A stretch of DNA of 43,282 nt. Origin: Brevibacillus sp. (GTDB taxonomy: Bacteria; Bacillota; Bacilli; Brevibacillales; Brevibacillaceae). The DNA lies in contig JARDZO010000037.1 in NCBI GenBank assembly GCA_029240815.1, forward strand, positions 1-43,282, written 5' to 3'. Shown one piece after another: positions 34,454 through 42,208 of the stretch. The position numbers and the translations under genes are program-made. Position 1 is the stretch's first letter; every line of letters begins with the position of its first letter. A model generated the notes under the pieces. It was not told the origin of the DNA and did no database searches. It worked only from the letters and a program-made list of their open reading frames with translations.

Positions 34454-35800
34454 TTATACCGGCTGCTTCTGGTCAGTCAACGCGCTGTGGATGGCATGAG
34501 CCGCACGTTTACCGTGATTGGCTGCATCTACTACCATCGCGTCTGTCTTGCCTCCACCGAAAATGATATCGCCCGCCGCAAACACTTTCGGGTTGTTCGT
34601 CCGGTAAGTGGTATCCTCTACCGCAACGACCCCGCTCTGATGCTGAATGCCGAAAGCGTCAATCAGCGATACATGTCGTTGCTGCCCGATTGCTTTTACT
34701 ACGTAGTCTGCCTCGATGACAAACTCGCTTCCTGCGATAGGTACCGGACGTTTCCGGCCTTTGGCATCTGGTTCCCCCAGCTCCATCCGCGTCAATTCCA
34801 GCCCTTTGACACGACCATTTTCAGCAAGGATACGCGACGGTGCTACCAGCCAGCGAAACTCCACGCCATCTTGCTTGGCAAATTCGTATTCGAATTGATA
34901 ACAGGACATTTCATTCACCGTACGGCGGTACAGGATCTGAACGTTGTCCGCCCCCAGACGTTTGGAACAAGTAGCGGCGTCAATCGCTGTATTTCCAGCT
35001 CCGATGACGACCACCTTTTTCCCCACCATGTCATTCGTCAAAGGCTTTGTCTTCGTCTCCTCGACCAATGTAATGGCATCCAGCACACCATCCAGGTCTT
35101 CGCCATCTATCTGCAGATCAGGCACATTCCCCATCCCTGCTGCGAGCAGTACCGAATCGTAGCTTGTCAGCAAGTCTTCCGCCATCACGTCTACCCCGAT
35201 TTTCGTGTTTGTACGGATTTCTACGCCGAGCGCTTCGACCTGCTCCACTTCCCACAAGGAAATTTCCTGCGGCAGACGGAAGGAAACGATGCCGTATGTG
35301 TTCAATCCGCCGGCCTTTTCTTTTGCTTCGAACACCGTCACCTGATATCCCAAGCGTGCGAGCTCGCGGGCAGCCGACAAACCAGCTGGTCCCGCCCCGA
35401 TAATGGCTACCCTTTTCCCGTTTTCCTCGCCTTTTTTAAACAGCGTCGCGTTGTTCTGAATGGCCCAATCTGTTGCATGCCGCTGCAAAAGTCCGATCAT
35501 GATCGGCTTCGAGGCGTGATTAAGTACACAGGCACCCTCGCACAATTCCTCCGTCGGACAGACGCGGGCACAGCTCGCCCCCACCGGATTGGATTCCATG
35601 ATCGTACGTGCCGATCCGTACAAATTCCCTGTGGAGATTTTTTTAATAAAGGAAGGAATGTCGATCGACGTCGGACAAGCCTTGATACAGGGTGCATCAT
35701 AGCAATACAAGCAACGGTTTGCCTCATCGATGGCTTCCTTTGGTTTTAACGCCGGTACTACTTCCCTGAAGTTGTTCTGCAATTCGTTCGGGACGCCCAT
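34454..35800 (-). CDS. preT: NAD-dependent dihydropyrimidine dehydrogenase, NADH-oxidising subunit PreT
   Basis: A 448-aa subunit resembling the small subunit of glutamate synthase. The N-terminus has two iron-sulfur cysteine sets (CLYCYDAPCIKACPTSIDIP and GASCARVCPTEELCEGACV). Two dinucleotide folds follow: FAD at VAIIGAGPAGLSAARELA and NAD(P) at VVVIGAGNTAIDAATC. The final GDIIFGGGKTDAMVVDAANHG is the FAD-closing motif. It passes electrons to PreA. It is the first gene of the pyrimidine operon, divergent from the coiled-coil/ribbon-helix-helix pair. A GGGGG site lies somewhat far (11 bases) from the ATG. Confidence 0.94.
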   Translation of the reverse strand: MGVPNELQNNFREVVPALKPKEAIDEANRCLYCYDAPCIKACPTSIDIPSFIKKISTGNLYGSARTIMESNPVGASCARVCPTEELCEGACVLNHASKPIMIGLLQRHATDWAIQNNATLFKKGEENGKRVAIIGAGPAGLSAARELARLGYQVTVFEAKEKAGGLNTYGIVSFRLPQEISLWEVEQVEALGVEIRTNTKIGVDVMAEDLLTSYDSVLLAAGMGNVPDLQIDGEDLDGVLDAITLVEETKTKPLTNDMVGKKVVVIGAGNTAIDAATCSKRLGADNVQILYRRTVNEMSCYQFEYEFAKQDGVEFRWLVAPSRILAENGRVKGLELTRMELGEPDAKGRKRPVPIAGSEFVIEADYVVKAIGQQRHVSLIDAFGIQHQSGVVAVEDTTYRTNNPKVFAAGDIIFGGGKTDAMVVDAANHGKRAAHAIHSALTDQKQPV

Positions 35801-35892
35801 CTCTTCACAACCCCCTTACCAGTTCTCCAGATATTTGCGTGCTTGCTATTAATCAATGTGTAAAAAAACGATTTTATGATTGTTTCATTCCC

Positions 35893-35970
35893 TTTTGGAA
35901 TACAGAATGTACGAAATCATTGCACGCCTGTTGGAATGAATGATTTCAATCTCGAATATGTTGGAACATA
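35893..35970. promoter_or_regulatory. Operator region between preT and the divergent regulator pair
   Basis: Several overlapping symmetric elements are seen. GAAATCATT (35913-35921) is inverted at 35939-35947. TTCATTCC (35884-35891) is inverted at 35933-35940. TATGTT-GG-AACATA (35957-35970) is a perfect palindrome. Words TTTTGGAAT, TGTTGGAAT and TGTTGGAAC occur at 35893, 35929 and 35959. A weak plus-strand promoter (TTGGAA-17-GAATAT, 35931-35959) overlaps them. The element layout suggests a regulator binding several sites; which protein binds is not known. Confidence 0.5.
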
Positions 35971-35991
35971 CAAAGCGAGAGGAGGATTAGG

Positions 35992-36504
35992 ATGAAAGAT
36001 TATGAACAACAGATTGCCCGGCTACAAGATCAGATTGCTGAACTCTCGGAACAGCTCGAACTACTCGAGATTGAGCATCGTGCTTACATCGAACAACGTC
36101 AGCGCCGCCTGTCCTACCTCTCCTCGCGCGAAATATTAGAACTTCTCGAAGCACGCCAAGGTCGAAACGGAAGCATGGCTACCATCAAAAGGTGGGCAGA
36201 CAATGGATATCTCGGTGAAGTCGTCGATGAGCGAGATCGGTTTCCTCTGCTAGAAAGTAAGCAAGGGAACAAACGATTCCTGTATCCGCGCGAAGACGTA
36301 TATCGTTACCTGCATGAAAAAGGTCTGCTTTGCCCAGCCTTTGACATTTTGGATCGCGTCCAGCTCATTATGCCAACCGGGAGCAGGGGCGCTTTGGTCA
36401 CCTCCATCGAACGAGAGAAAGATCGCTTTCGTTATCAAGTCCAACTGGAAGAAACGGGAGAAGTCGTAGAAGCAGTTGCCGAAACGGATTTGATACTCCC
36501 GTAA
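35992..36504 (+). CDS. Unknown coiled-coil protein with MerR/excisionase-like DNA-binding segment
   Basis: A 170-aa protein I cannot assign to a named family. Residues 1-40 form a strong heptad coiled coil (QQIARLQDQIAELSEQLELL). Residues 48-110 look like a MerR/Xis winged helix: LSSREILELLEARQG, SMATIKRWADNGYLGEV, a wing-like hairpin, then NKRFLYPREDVYRYLHEKGL. The last 45 residues are predicted beta-rich (RVQLIMPTGSRGALVTS, RYQVQLEETGEVVEA). It starts after GAGAGGAGGA, is divergent from preT, and is followed by the ribbon-helix-helix gene after 9 bases, so both are one operon. A role in controlling the pyrimidine genes is inferred from position. Confidence 0.6.
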   Translation: MKDYEQQIARLQDQIAELSEQLELLEIEHRAYIEQRQRRLSYLSSREILELLEARQGRNGSMATIKRWADNGYLGEVVDERDRFPLLESKQGNKRFLYPREDVYRYLHEKGLLCPAFDILDRVQLIMPTGSRGALVTSIEREKDRFRYQVQLEETGEVVEAVAETDLILP

Positions 36505-36513
36505 GGAGGCACT

Positions 36514-36945
36514 ATGGAACTGGCAGTGATCACTCTGGAAAATACGGTCACCAATCAGGAAATCTCGCGGAACATACGCGATCTGCACAAAAAAAGAGGG
36601 CAGCCCCTCGCCATTCGTTTTAGCGAAGAACTGACCCATATTATTCTGGAAGCGCCTTGCCTCTACGTATTAGACCCCAACCAGTTCGATGATAAAACGG
36701 TAATTGCCGGTCAACTGCGTCACAGTGCAGGCTGTTATGAGATTCATCCAAAGAGTAAAGGGAAGACCGTCAATCTACATCTTGATTCCGAGTTGGTCGC
36801 CGAGCTGGAATTAATCCGCTCTCGCGTCAACAGCAAGACGCAAAGCGAAGTGATCCGTGAATTGTTTATTCGGGGCATGCGCTCGTATTTAGCGGAGGAA
36901 GTAGGAGAACTGATGGAACAGTCTGAGGCGAAAACAGAAAAATAG
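36514..36945 (+). CDS. Unknown protein with C-terminal ribbon-helix-helix domain
   Basis: A 143-aa protein not recognised as a whole. The N-terminal 75 residues (ending ...GQLRHSAGCYEIHPKSKGK) have no known motif. Residues 84-130 read VNLHLDSELVAELELIRSRV then TQSEVIRELFIRGMRSYL, the strand-helix-helix pattern of MetJ/Arc-type repressors. An acidic tail ends in EQSEAKTEK. A GGAGG site lies at the right distance from the ATG, and only 9 bases separate it from the upstream gene, so the pair is co-expressed. No toxin-like partner suggests it is an antitoxin. It converges with the alcohol dehydrogenase gene (15-base gap) with no clear terminator between. Confidence 0.6.
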   Translation: MELAVITLENTVTNQEISRNIRDLHKKRGQPLAIRFSEELTHIILEAPCLYVLDPNQFDDKTVIAGQLRHSAGCYEIHPKSKGKTVNLHLDSELVAELELIRSRVNSKTQSEVIRELFIRGMRSYLAEEVGELMEQSEAKTEK

Positions 36946-36960
36946 CCCCGGTAATTTCGC

Positions 36961-38157
36961 TCAAGCAAACTGGGTACTCGTCAGTTCGTAATCGTAGCTT
37001 CGCTCATACAAATTCATCATTTCCTCATGTGTCGGCACAATGGGATTATTCGCAGGACTTCCACTTGCCAAAGCATCTGTCGCCATTTTTGACAACGACT
37101 GTTCAAAAGAAGCTCTGTCAATCCCCCATGCTTTCATGTTGGGGATGTGAAGGTCTGTACACAATTGTTTTATCTTTGCGATAGTACGGTCCGCTGCCTC
37201 TTGCTTCGAAAGACTCTTCCACTCTGGGTGGAGGAAACAACCAATATGCGCCAGCCTTTCAACGGCGCTGTCTCTGGTATAATCCAAAACGACCGGCAAA
37301 AGCATCGCGTTGGATATGCCATGTGGAACATGAAAAAGAGCGCCGATCGGTCGGGACATTCCGTGTACTAGTGTGACAGACGCATTTGAAAACGCAGCAC
37401 CCGCTAGCATCGCTCCCAAAGCGACTTTTTCTCTGGCCTCCAGATCTTCCCTGTCTTGATAGCTCTGCAACAGATTTTGTATGATCAGTTCAATTGCAGT
37501 CAACGCAAACGTATCCGTCACTGGTTGCGACCTGCGGGACAAGTACGCTTCGATTGCGTGACATAACGCATCGACTCCAGTAGCAGCAGTCACCGCTGAT
37601 GGACAGGAAAGGGTCAATACCGGGTCGACGATTGCGACTACAGGTAGCAGTTCTGGCTGGGAAATCATCATTTTCACCTGAGTCTGGGTATTTACGATAA
37701 CGGTTACCTTGGTGACTTCAGAACCTGTTCCCGCAGTAGTCGGACAGGCAATTAGCGGAAGCGGCTTTGCTGAAAACAATTTGTGAGCCCCCATGTAATC
37801 TCCGATGTACCCTTCGTTTGTAGCCATGACGGCAACGGCCTTCGCTGTGTCTATGCAACTCCCTCCCCCAACCGCTACGATCACGTCACAGTTCTCTTCG
37901 ACACATACGGTCAAAGCTTCTTGTACATGAAGGTCAGTCGGCTCTGAATCAATCCCAGTGTATTTGGCAGTGGCGATCCCCTTTTCCTGTAAATATGTTT
38001 CACACCGCGCTACGTTCCCTACTTTTTCCATCATTGGATCACTGACAATGAATGCTTTTTTTCCTAGCTCCGCTGCCTGTATCCCTACTTGGGTAAAAGA
38101 ATCGCGACCATATAAGATTTTTCCTGGCATTACTAGTTGATGAAATCCATTGAACAT
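36961..38157 (-). CDS. Iron-containing alcohol dehydrogenase
   Basis: A 398-aa NAD(P)-dependent group III alcohol dehydrogenase. The nucleotide fold has GGGSCIDTAKAVA (dinucleotide loop) and PTTAGTGSEVTKV. The metal site is Asp/His in ATGVDALCHAIEAY, His in TLVHGMSRPIG and His in FHVPHGISNAMLLP. Substrates in this family range from 1,3-propanediol and lactaldehyde to 4-hydroxybutyrate and 3-hydroxypropionate semialdehydes. Reduction of malonate semialdehyde from beta-alanine would link it to the neighbouring pyrimidine pathway, but no beta-alanine aminotransferase is present, so this is conjecture. It is divergent from the MFS transporter. GAGGATT precedes the ATG. Confidence 0.9.
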   Translation of the reverse strand: MFNGFHQLVMPGKILYGRDSFTQVGIQAAELGKKAFIVSDPMMEKVGNVARCETYLQEKGIATAKYTGIDSEPTDLHVQEALTVCVEENCDVIVAVGGGSCIDTAKAVAVMATNEGYIGDYMGAHKLFSAKPLPLIACPTTAGTGSEVTKVTVIVNTQTQVKMMISQPELLPVVAIVDPVLTLSCPSAVTAATGVDALCHAIEAYLSRRSQPVTDTFALTAIELIIQNLLQSYQDREDLEAREKVALGAMLAGAAFSNASVTLVHGMSRPIGALFHVPHGISNAMLLPVVLDYTRDSAVERLAHIGCFLHPEWKSLSKQEAADRTIAKIKQLCTDLHIPNMKAWGIDRASFEQSLSKMATDALASGSPANNPIVPTHEEMMNLYERSYDYELTSTQFA

Positions 38158-38188
38158 GGCAATCCTCTCCTCGTTCGTTTTTAATATT

Positions 38189-38264
38189 TTTTGGAATCTA
38201 TTATATTTTCAGTCTTTTCGCTCGTTTTTCCTGTTTATCACCTCAGAATACATTTGCTGGAACA
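38189..38264. promoter_or_regulatory. Shared upstream region of alcohol dehydrogenase and MFS genes
   Basis: The 214-base divergent gap contains TTTTGGAAT (38189-38197) and TGCTGGAACA (38255-38264), close to the elements upstream of preT. This is a resemblance only; promoters are not clear by eye. Confidence 0.3.
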
Positions 38265-38371
38265 GAATCCGACTAAAGGAACACTCCGATCGGTCATACT
38301 AACAACACAAACCGATAGATATCCCTCCACGGAGTTTCTCACATCGGTATTTTCACCAGGAGGTAGATAGG

Positions 38372-39682
38372 ATGACTCAATCCGATGAGCGGATACAGTC
38401 CAGGCGCATTACTGCGAACATCTTTAAGGGCTCTATGGGAAACCTCATTGAGTGGTACGACTGGTACGTCTACTCTGCATTCGCTGTGTATTTCTCGGAA
38501 GAATTTTTTCCGAAAGGTGATCCGACGAGCCAACTGCTCAATACGGCAGCGATTTTTGCCGTCGGTTTTCTCATGCGCCCGATTGGTAGTCTGCTGATGG
38601 GCCGTTACGCCGACCGACGTGGGCGACGTTCCGCTCTTACTCTGTCGATCACCATTATGGCGGGGGGGTCTCTGATCATCGCCTGTACCCCCAGTTATAG
38701 CTCCATCGGGGTCCTCTCTCCGATCATTCTCGTGATCGCCCGCTTGCTGCAAGGGCTCTCCCTGGGTGGAGAATACGGGACTTCTGCCACTTATTTATCC
38801 GAGATGGCCAGCAGCGGTCGCCGTGGATTTTACTCCAGTTTTCAATACGTCACTCTGGTCGCGGGTCAAATGGTCGCTCTCGGGGTTCAGATCATACTGC
38901 AGCTGATGTTGAGTGAAGAAGCCATGACCTCGTGGGGCTGGCGTATTCCTTTTGTGATCGGTGCGATGGGGGCTCTTGCTGTCTTGTGGCTGCGCCGCTC
39001 CATGGATGAATCCGAACAATTTGAGAAAATGGGTTCAGAGAGCAAGAAAAAAGCGGGAACTTTCCAAGCTCTGATGCAATACCCCAAAGCGGTCTTTACC
39101 GTCGTTGGTCTGACGCTAGGTGGGACAGTAGCTTTCTACACCTACACGACTTATTTGCAAAAGTTCATGGTCAATACAGTCGGTCTCGACAAGAAAGCCG
39201 TCAGCTGGATCAATTTCATTGCTTTACTCATCTTTGCCCTGATACAGCCCATCGCTGGCATCCTGTCTGACCGTATCGGACGGCGTCCTTTGCTGCTCAG
39301 CTTTGGCATTTTTGGAACGCTGCTAACGGTACCGCTGTTTTTACTGATGGAAGGAGCCCACAATTCCCTCGTTGCCTTCTTGCTCATGCTTCTGGGCCTA
39401 ATCATTATTACTGGCTACACTTCCATCAACGCTATTGTGAAAGCAGAGTTGTTTCCAACGGAGATCCGTGCACTCGGCGTAGGGTTCCCTTACTCTCTCA
39501 CGGTCGCCATATTCGGGGGGACAGCGGAGTTCGTTGCTTTGTGGCTGAAGAAAATTGGGGTCGAATCCCTCTTCTATTACTACGTATCTCTCTGTATCTT
39601 TATCAGTCTCATCGCGTACTGGCGAATGGGAGAATCTTCGAAGGCCTCTAAAATTGAAGCGGAATTGGGTCGCGGGAAGTAA
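38372..39682 (+). CDS. MFS transporter, metabolite:proton symporter (MHS) family
   Basis: A 436-aa, 12-helix proton symporter. The MHS family signature is clear: GNLIEWYDWYVYSAFAVYFS, then the MFS loop GRYADRRGRRSAL and GLSLGGEYGTSATYLSEM. The second half holds GILSDRIGRRPLLLSFG, and TAEFVALWLKK near the end. Relatives carry alpha-ketoglutarate, shikimate, proline/betaine or citrate. The start has CAGGAGGTAG. The likely substrate is a carboxylate, possibly the one used by the UbiD-type decarboxylase or the alcohol dehydrogenase nearby (inference). A terminator follows at 39707. Confidence 0.9.
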   Translation: MTQSDERIQSRRITANIFKGSMGNLIEWYDWYVYSAFAVYFSEEFFPKGDPTSQLLNTAAIFAVGFLMRPIGSLLMGRYADRRGRRSALTLSITIMAGGSLIIACTPSYSSIGVLSPIILVIARLLQGLSLGGEYGTSATYLSEMASSGRRGFYSSFQYVTLVAGQMVALGVQIILQLMLSEEAMTSWGWRIPFVIGAMGALAVLWLRRSMDESEQFEKMGSESKKKAGTFQALMQYPKAVFTVVGLTLGGTVAFYTYTTYLQKFMVNTVGLDKKAVSWINFIALLIFALIQPIAGILSDRIGRRPLLLSFGIFGTLLTVPLFLLMEGAHNSLVAFLLMLLGLIIITGYTSINAIVKAELFPTEIRALGVGFPYSLTVAIFGGTAEFVALWLKKIGVESLFYYYVSLCIFISLIAYWRMGESSKASKIEAELGRGK

Positions 39683-39706
39683 AGAGGTTGGGGATGAGAG
39701 AACCAA

Positions 39707-39743
39707 AAAGACGAGGTTCCTCGACAGCAGGACCTCGTCTTTT
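39707..39743. terminator. Terminator after the MFS gene
   Basis: An 11-bp perfect stem AAAGACGAGGT/ACCTCGTCTTT with extra pairing inside the loop and A/T runs on both sides. It can serve the MFS gene and the convergent aldo/keto reductase remnant. Confidence 0.8.
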
Positions 39744-39762
39744 GTATGTAACAGAACTTACC

Positions 39763-40074
39763 CTGAAAAATATGGCTGATTTTTTCGATCTCTTCTGCGG
39801 TCAGACGCACATCCAGTGTCTTCAGCGTGTTCATTACCTGCTCTGGTTTTTTCGCGCCAGGAATGAGGGCATCGATCGCATCAACCGCTAGGTACCAAGC
39901 GAGAACGATATGAGCGACCTCCGCGTCTTTGGCAATTCCGACCCTGAATTCGCCTTTTCCACCGATCGTGATGAGGATCGTGACCGCAGGAAAGATTCTC
40001 TTTTCCAACACATCAGAAGGATTGAATTTTACAATCTCTATCTGTTCTAGCGTAAATATCTCTTGGTCCAGCAT
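39763..40074 (-). pseudogene. Aldo/keto reductase C-terminal remnant
   Basis: The recognisable part is only about 64 residues: GKGEFRVGIAKDAEVAHIVL, AWYLAVDAIDALIPGAKKPEQ and LKTLDVRLTAEEIEKISHIF. This is the last two helices of an aldo/keto reductase, whose full length is about 310-330 residues with the catalytic D-Y-K-H in the lost part. The 40 residues before it (MLDQEIFTLEQIEIVKF...) look only distantly like the family. The original stop appears lost: the frame runs on through the terminator into the antisense of the MFS gene. A GAGGG site precedes the ATG, so some translation is possible, but the enzyme cannot be active. Confidence 0.75.
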
Positions 40075-40121
40075 AGGAACCCTCTTTCATTGAAGCAAAA
40101 GTCATCCAGCTACGGATACAC

Positions 40122-41951
40122 CTACAAAATTCCTTCCAAGCTTGCCCCTTTTGCAAACAATCGCTCGATGTTCTTCTCCACTGTCGGATCCGGAACGAGA
40201 GGTGGTGCATGATGAGGCTTCATCCGAGCATCAATGATCACATTGTCGCATGCCCAGTGCTTGTTCTCGTAATAGCTATTCACGCCATGAATGTCATGGG
40301 AAGGATTGCTGCGTGTAAAGGTCGCCCACAAAAAGTTATTGATCGTACCTGCCATGAACTCACTGTCATCACAAAGGATGATCATCGGGCAAGAAGGGAG
40401 TCCTCCTCTTTCCCGAATTGCCACGCTTAACGCATTCATTTCGTTTTGAGTCTGCGCATAATCCGAAAATTTCGGTCCTTGCATCGCCACGATCCCTGGC
40501 ATGACCAGACGGGCTCCGGTATAATCACGAAGGTCTTTCAGGGTGTCCGGCACCTCTGTGCACAAGTCTCTTTTCTTGTCTCCATATGCTGCAAAGATGA
40601 CTTTTGACCCGCTATTCAAGCCTGTTCCGGAATAGTCGAGCGTATCGATCGTCGTATTCGTCTGGAAATGAATGTCCCGGTGCAGATCGATCCGTTCCAG
40701 AATGTAGGTCAAAAACTCCTCTTCACGGTGGGTGTCCAATCGCTGATTCTCTTCAGCTGTAATAAACAAGTACTTGGCAAGACTTAGTTGCCCTGTCCCT
40801 AAAATCCGGTTGGAGATCGTAAGCAGCTCGGTCGGCTGTTTGACCTGTTGATACGGCGTGTAACGTTCGCTGCCAATGGCGAAAAGCAATGGATGGACCC
40901 CCGCAGCATCTACTGCATGGACTTCTTTCACTCCTGGGATTTCTTTTACGATGGCATCTCCAGTCAGTTCGTGGATCAGTTCCCCGAAGGATGTGTCCTC
41001 TTGGGGCGGACGCCCAACAACGGTGAAAGGAAAAATGGCATTCGGTTTCGCATACACTTTGTGTACTTTCAGCACTGGAAAGGGATGTGCCAGACTGTAG
41101 TAGCCAAGATGGTCGCCAAATGGCCCTTCTGGTTTCGTTTCATCCGCGTGAATTTCACCCGTAATGACAAAATCGGCGTCGTTACTGATACAAAAACCAT
41201 CGATATAGCTATGCTGAAAACGGCGGCCCGCCAGCATTCCTGCAAAAGTCAACTCGCTCATCCCTTCAGGCAAGGGCATCACCGCTGACAACGTGTGGGC
41301 AGGAGGGCCTCCAATAAAGCAGCTGACTTTTAGAGGGGCTCCCATTTTGTTTGCTTTATCCTGATGTATTCCAATTCCACGGTGAATCTGATAATGCAAG
41401 CCGATTTCTTTGTTCAGCTCATAGTCGTTGCCATTTAGTTGCACCCGGTACATACCGAGATTCGAATTCATGATGCCCGGCTTTTCCGGATCCTCCGAGT
41501 AGATTTGAGGCAATGTGACAAAAGCCCCACCATCCATCGGCCAGCTCTGTATCAATGGCAGATCGGATATGTTGATTTCATGGGTTGTTACAGGCTGACC
41601 GCCCGATCGTTTCGCCGGAAGGGCTTTCCATGCCGCCAAACCATTGCCCACATGCTTAAAAGGATTCTTCAGCGCTTTCATAGGATCGTTACGTAGTGCA
41701 ATCACATTTTCTACAGCGTTCCATGTATCGCGAAAAATAAATTTGCTGCGCTCGATCGTGCCAAATAGATTGGATACCGCCCGAAACTTGGAACCTTTTA
41801 CATTTTCAAACAACAGGGCTGGTCCCTTGGCTTCATATACTTTTAGATGAATGGCCGCCATCTCCAAATACGGATCAACTTCTTCTCGAATTCGGACCAA
41901 GTGTCCATTTTTTTCCAAGTCAACGATGCATGCCTCTAAATTGCTGTACAT
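40122..41951 (-). CDS. UbiD-family prenylated-FMN decarboxylase (609-aa form)
   Basis: A (de)carboxylase that uses prenylated FMN to remove CO2 from aromatic or alpha,beta-unsaturated acids. It is longer than E. coli UbiD (about 490 aa), matching the 600-residue bacterial subgroup sometimes annotated in menaquinone biosynthesis. Seen: GPALLFENVKGSKFRAVSNLFGT at the start, QIHRGIGIHQDKAN, CFIGGPPAHTLSAVMPLPEG, then KPEGPFGDHLGYYSLAHPFP, where the usual second catalytic acid Glu is Asp (as in several members of this subgroup). The C-terminal part ends SHDIHGVNSYYENKHWACDN and VIIDARMKPHHAPPLVPDP. No UbiX-type prenyltransferase to make the cofactor is in the window. A GGAGAA site precedes the ATG. 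Substrate unknown. Confidence 0.88.
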   Translation of the reverse strand: MYSNLEACIVDLEKNGHLVRIREEVDPYLEMAAIHLKVYEAKGPALLFENVKGSKFRAVSNLFGTIERSKFIFRDTWNAVENVIALRNDPMKALKNPFKHVGNGLAAWKALPAKRSGGQPVTTHEINISDLPLIQSWPMDGGAFVTLPQIYSEDPEKPGIMNSNLGMYRVQLNGNDYELNKEIGLHYQIHRGIGIHQDKANKMGAPLKVSCFIGGPPAHTLSAVMPLPEGMSELTFAGMLAGRRFQHSYIDGFCISNDADFVITGEIHADETKPEGPFGDHLGYYSLAHPFPVLKVHKVYAKPNAIFPFTVVGRPPQEDTSFGELIHELTGDAIVKEIPGVKEVHAVDAAGVHPLLFAIGSERYTPYQQVKQPTELLTISNRILGTGQLSLAKYLFITAEENQRLDTHREEEFLTYILERIDLHRDIHFQTNTTIDTLDYSGTGLNSGSKVIFAAYGDKKRDLCTEVPDTLKDLRDYTGARLVMPGIVAMQGPKFSDYAQTQNEMNALSVAIRERGGLPSCPMIILCDDSEFMAGTINNFLWATFTRSNPSHDIHGVNSYYENKHWACDNVIIDARMKPHHAPPLVPDPTVEKNIERLFAKGASLEGIL

Positions 41952-42126
41952 CTATCCAATTCTCCATTCTCTAGAAAAATAGCCGACCCTTTACAGAACC
42001 TATATGGATTGTGCTGTTCTCGTATCTATCATACCTCATGCGGTACCTCGCAAGTCTATTGAATACAGTTAAAATGAATTTTTTCGAGATGTCAAACGAT
42101 GTCGAAAGGAAAAACCCGATGAATTC

Positions 42127-42148
42127 AAAAAAAGCACCTTTCAAGTGC
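42127..42148 (-). terminator. Terminator of the right-edge gene
   Basis: A short 6-bp stem (42134-42139 with 42143-42148, one G-U pair on the minus strand) followed by seven T. It lies 60 bases after the stop of the edge gene. Confidence 0.6.
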
Positions 42149-42208
42149 CGCTCGCTACCCGCTTCCGCAGGTCTCACGCCTCCTCAAAAGATGCTCCATT
42201 CGTATTGT

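Noticed and set aside
34379..35749. A 456-codon open frame on the plus strand opposite preT
   Set aside because: It lies wholly antisense to preT/preA, has no ribosome site, is rich in Cys, His and Arg as expected of an antisense shadow, and matches no family, whereas preT has full motifs.
36514..36945. Toxin-antitoxin operon (ribbon-helix-helix antitoxin)
   Set aside because: The upstream partner has a coiled coil and MerR-like segment instead of a toxin fold, and the RHH domain is C-terminal instead of N-terminal.
38185..38270. Sigma-54 promoter suggested by TGG words before the alcohol dehydrogenase/MFS pair
   Set aside because: The required TGGCAC-5-TTGC pattern with exact spacing is absent, and no sigma-54 activator gene is nearby.
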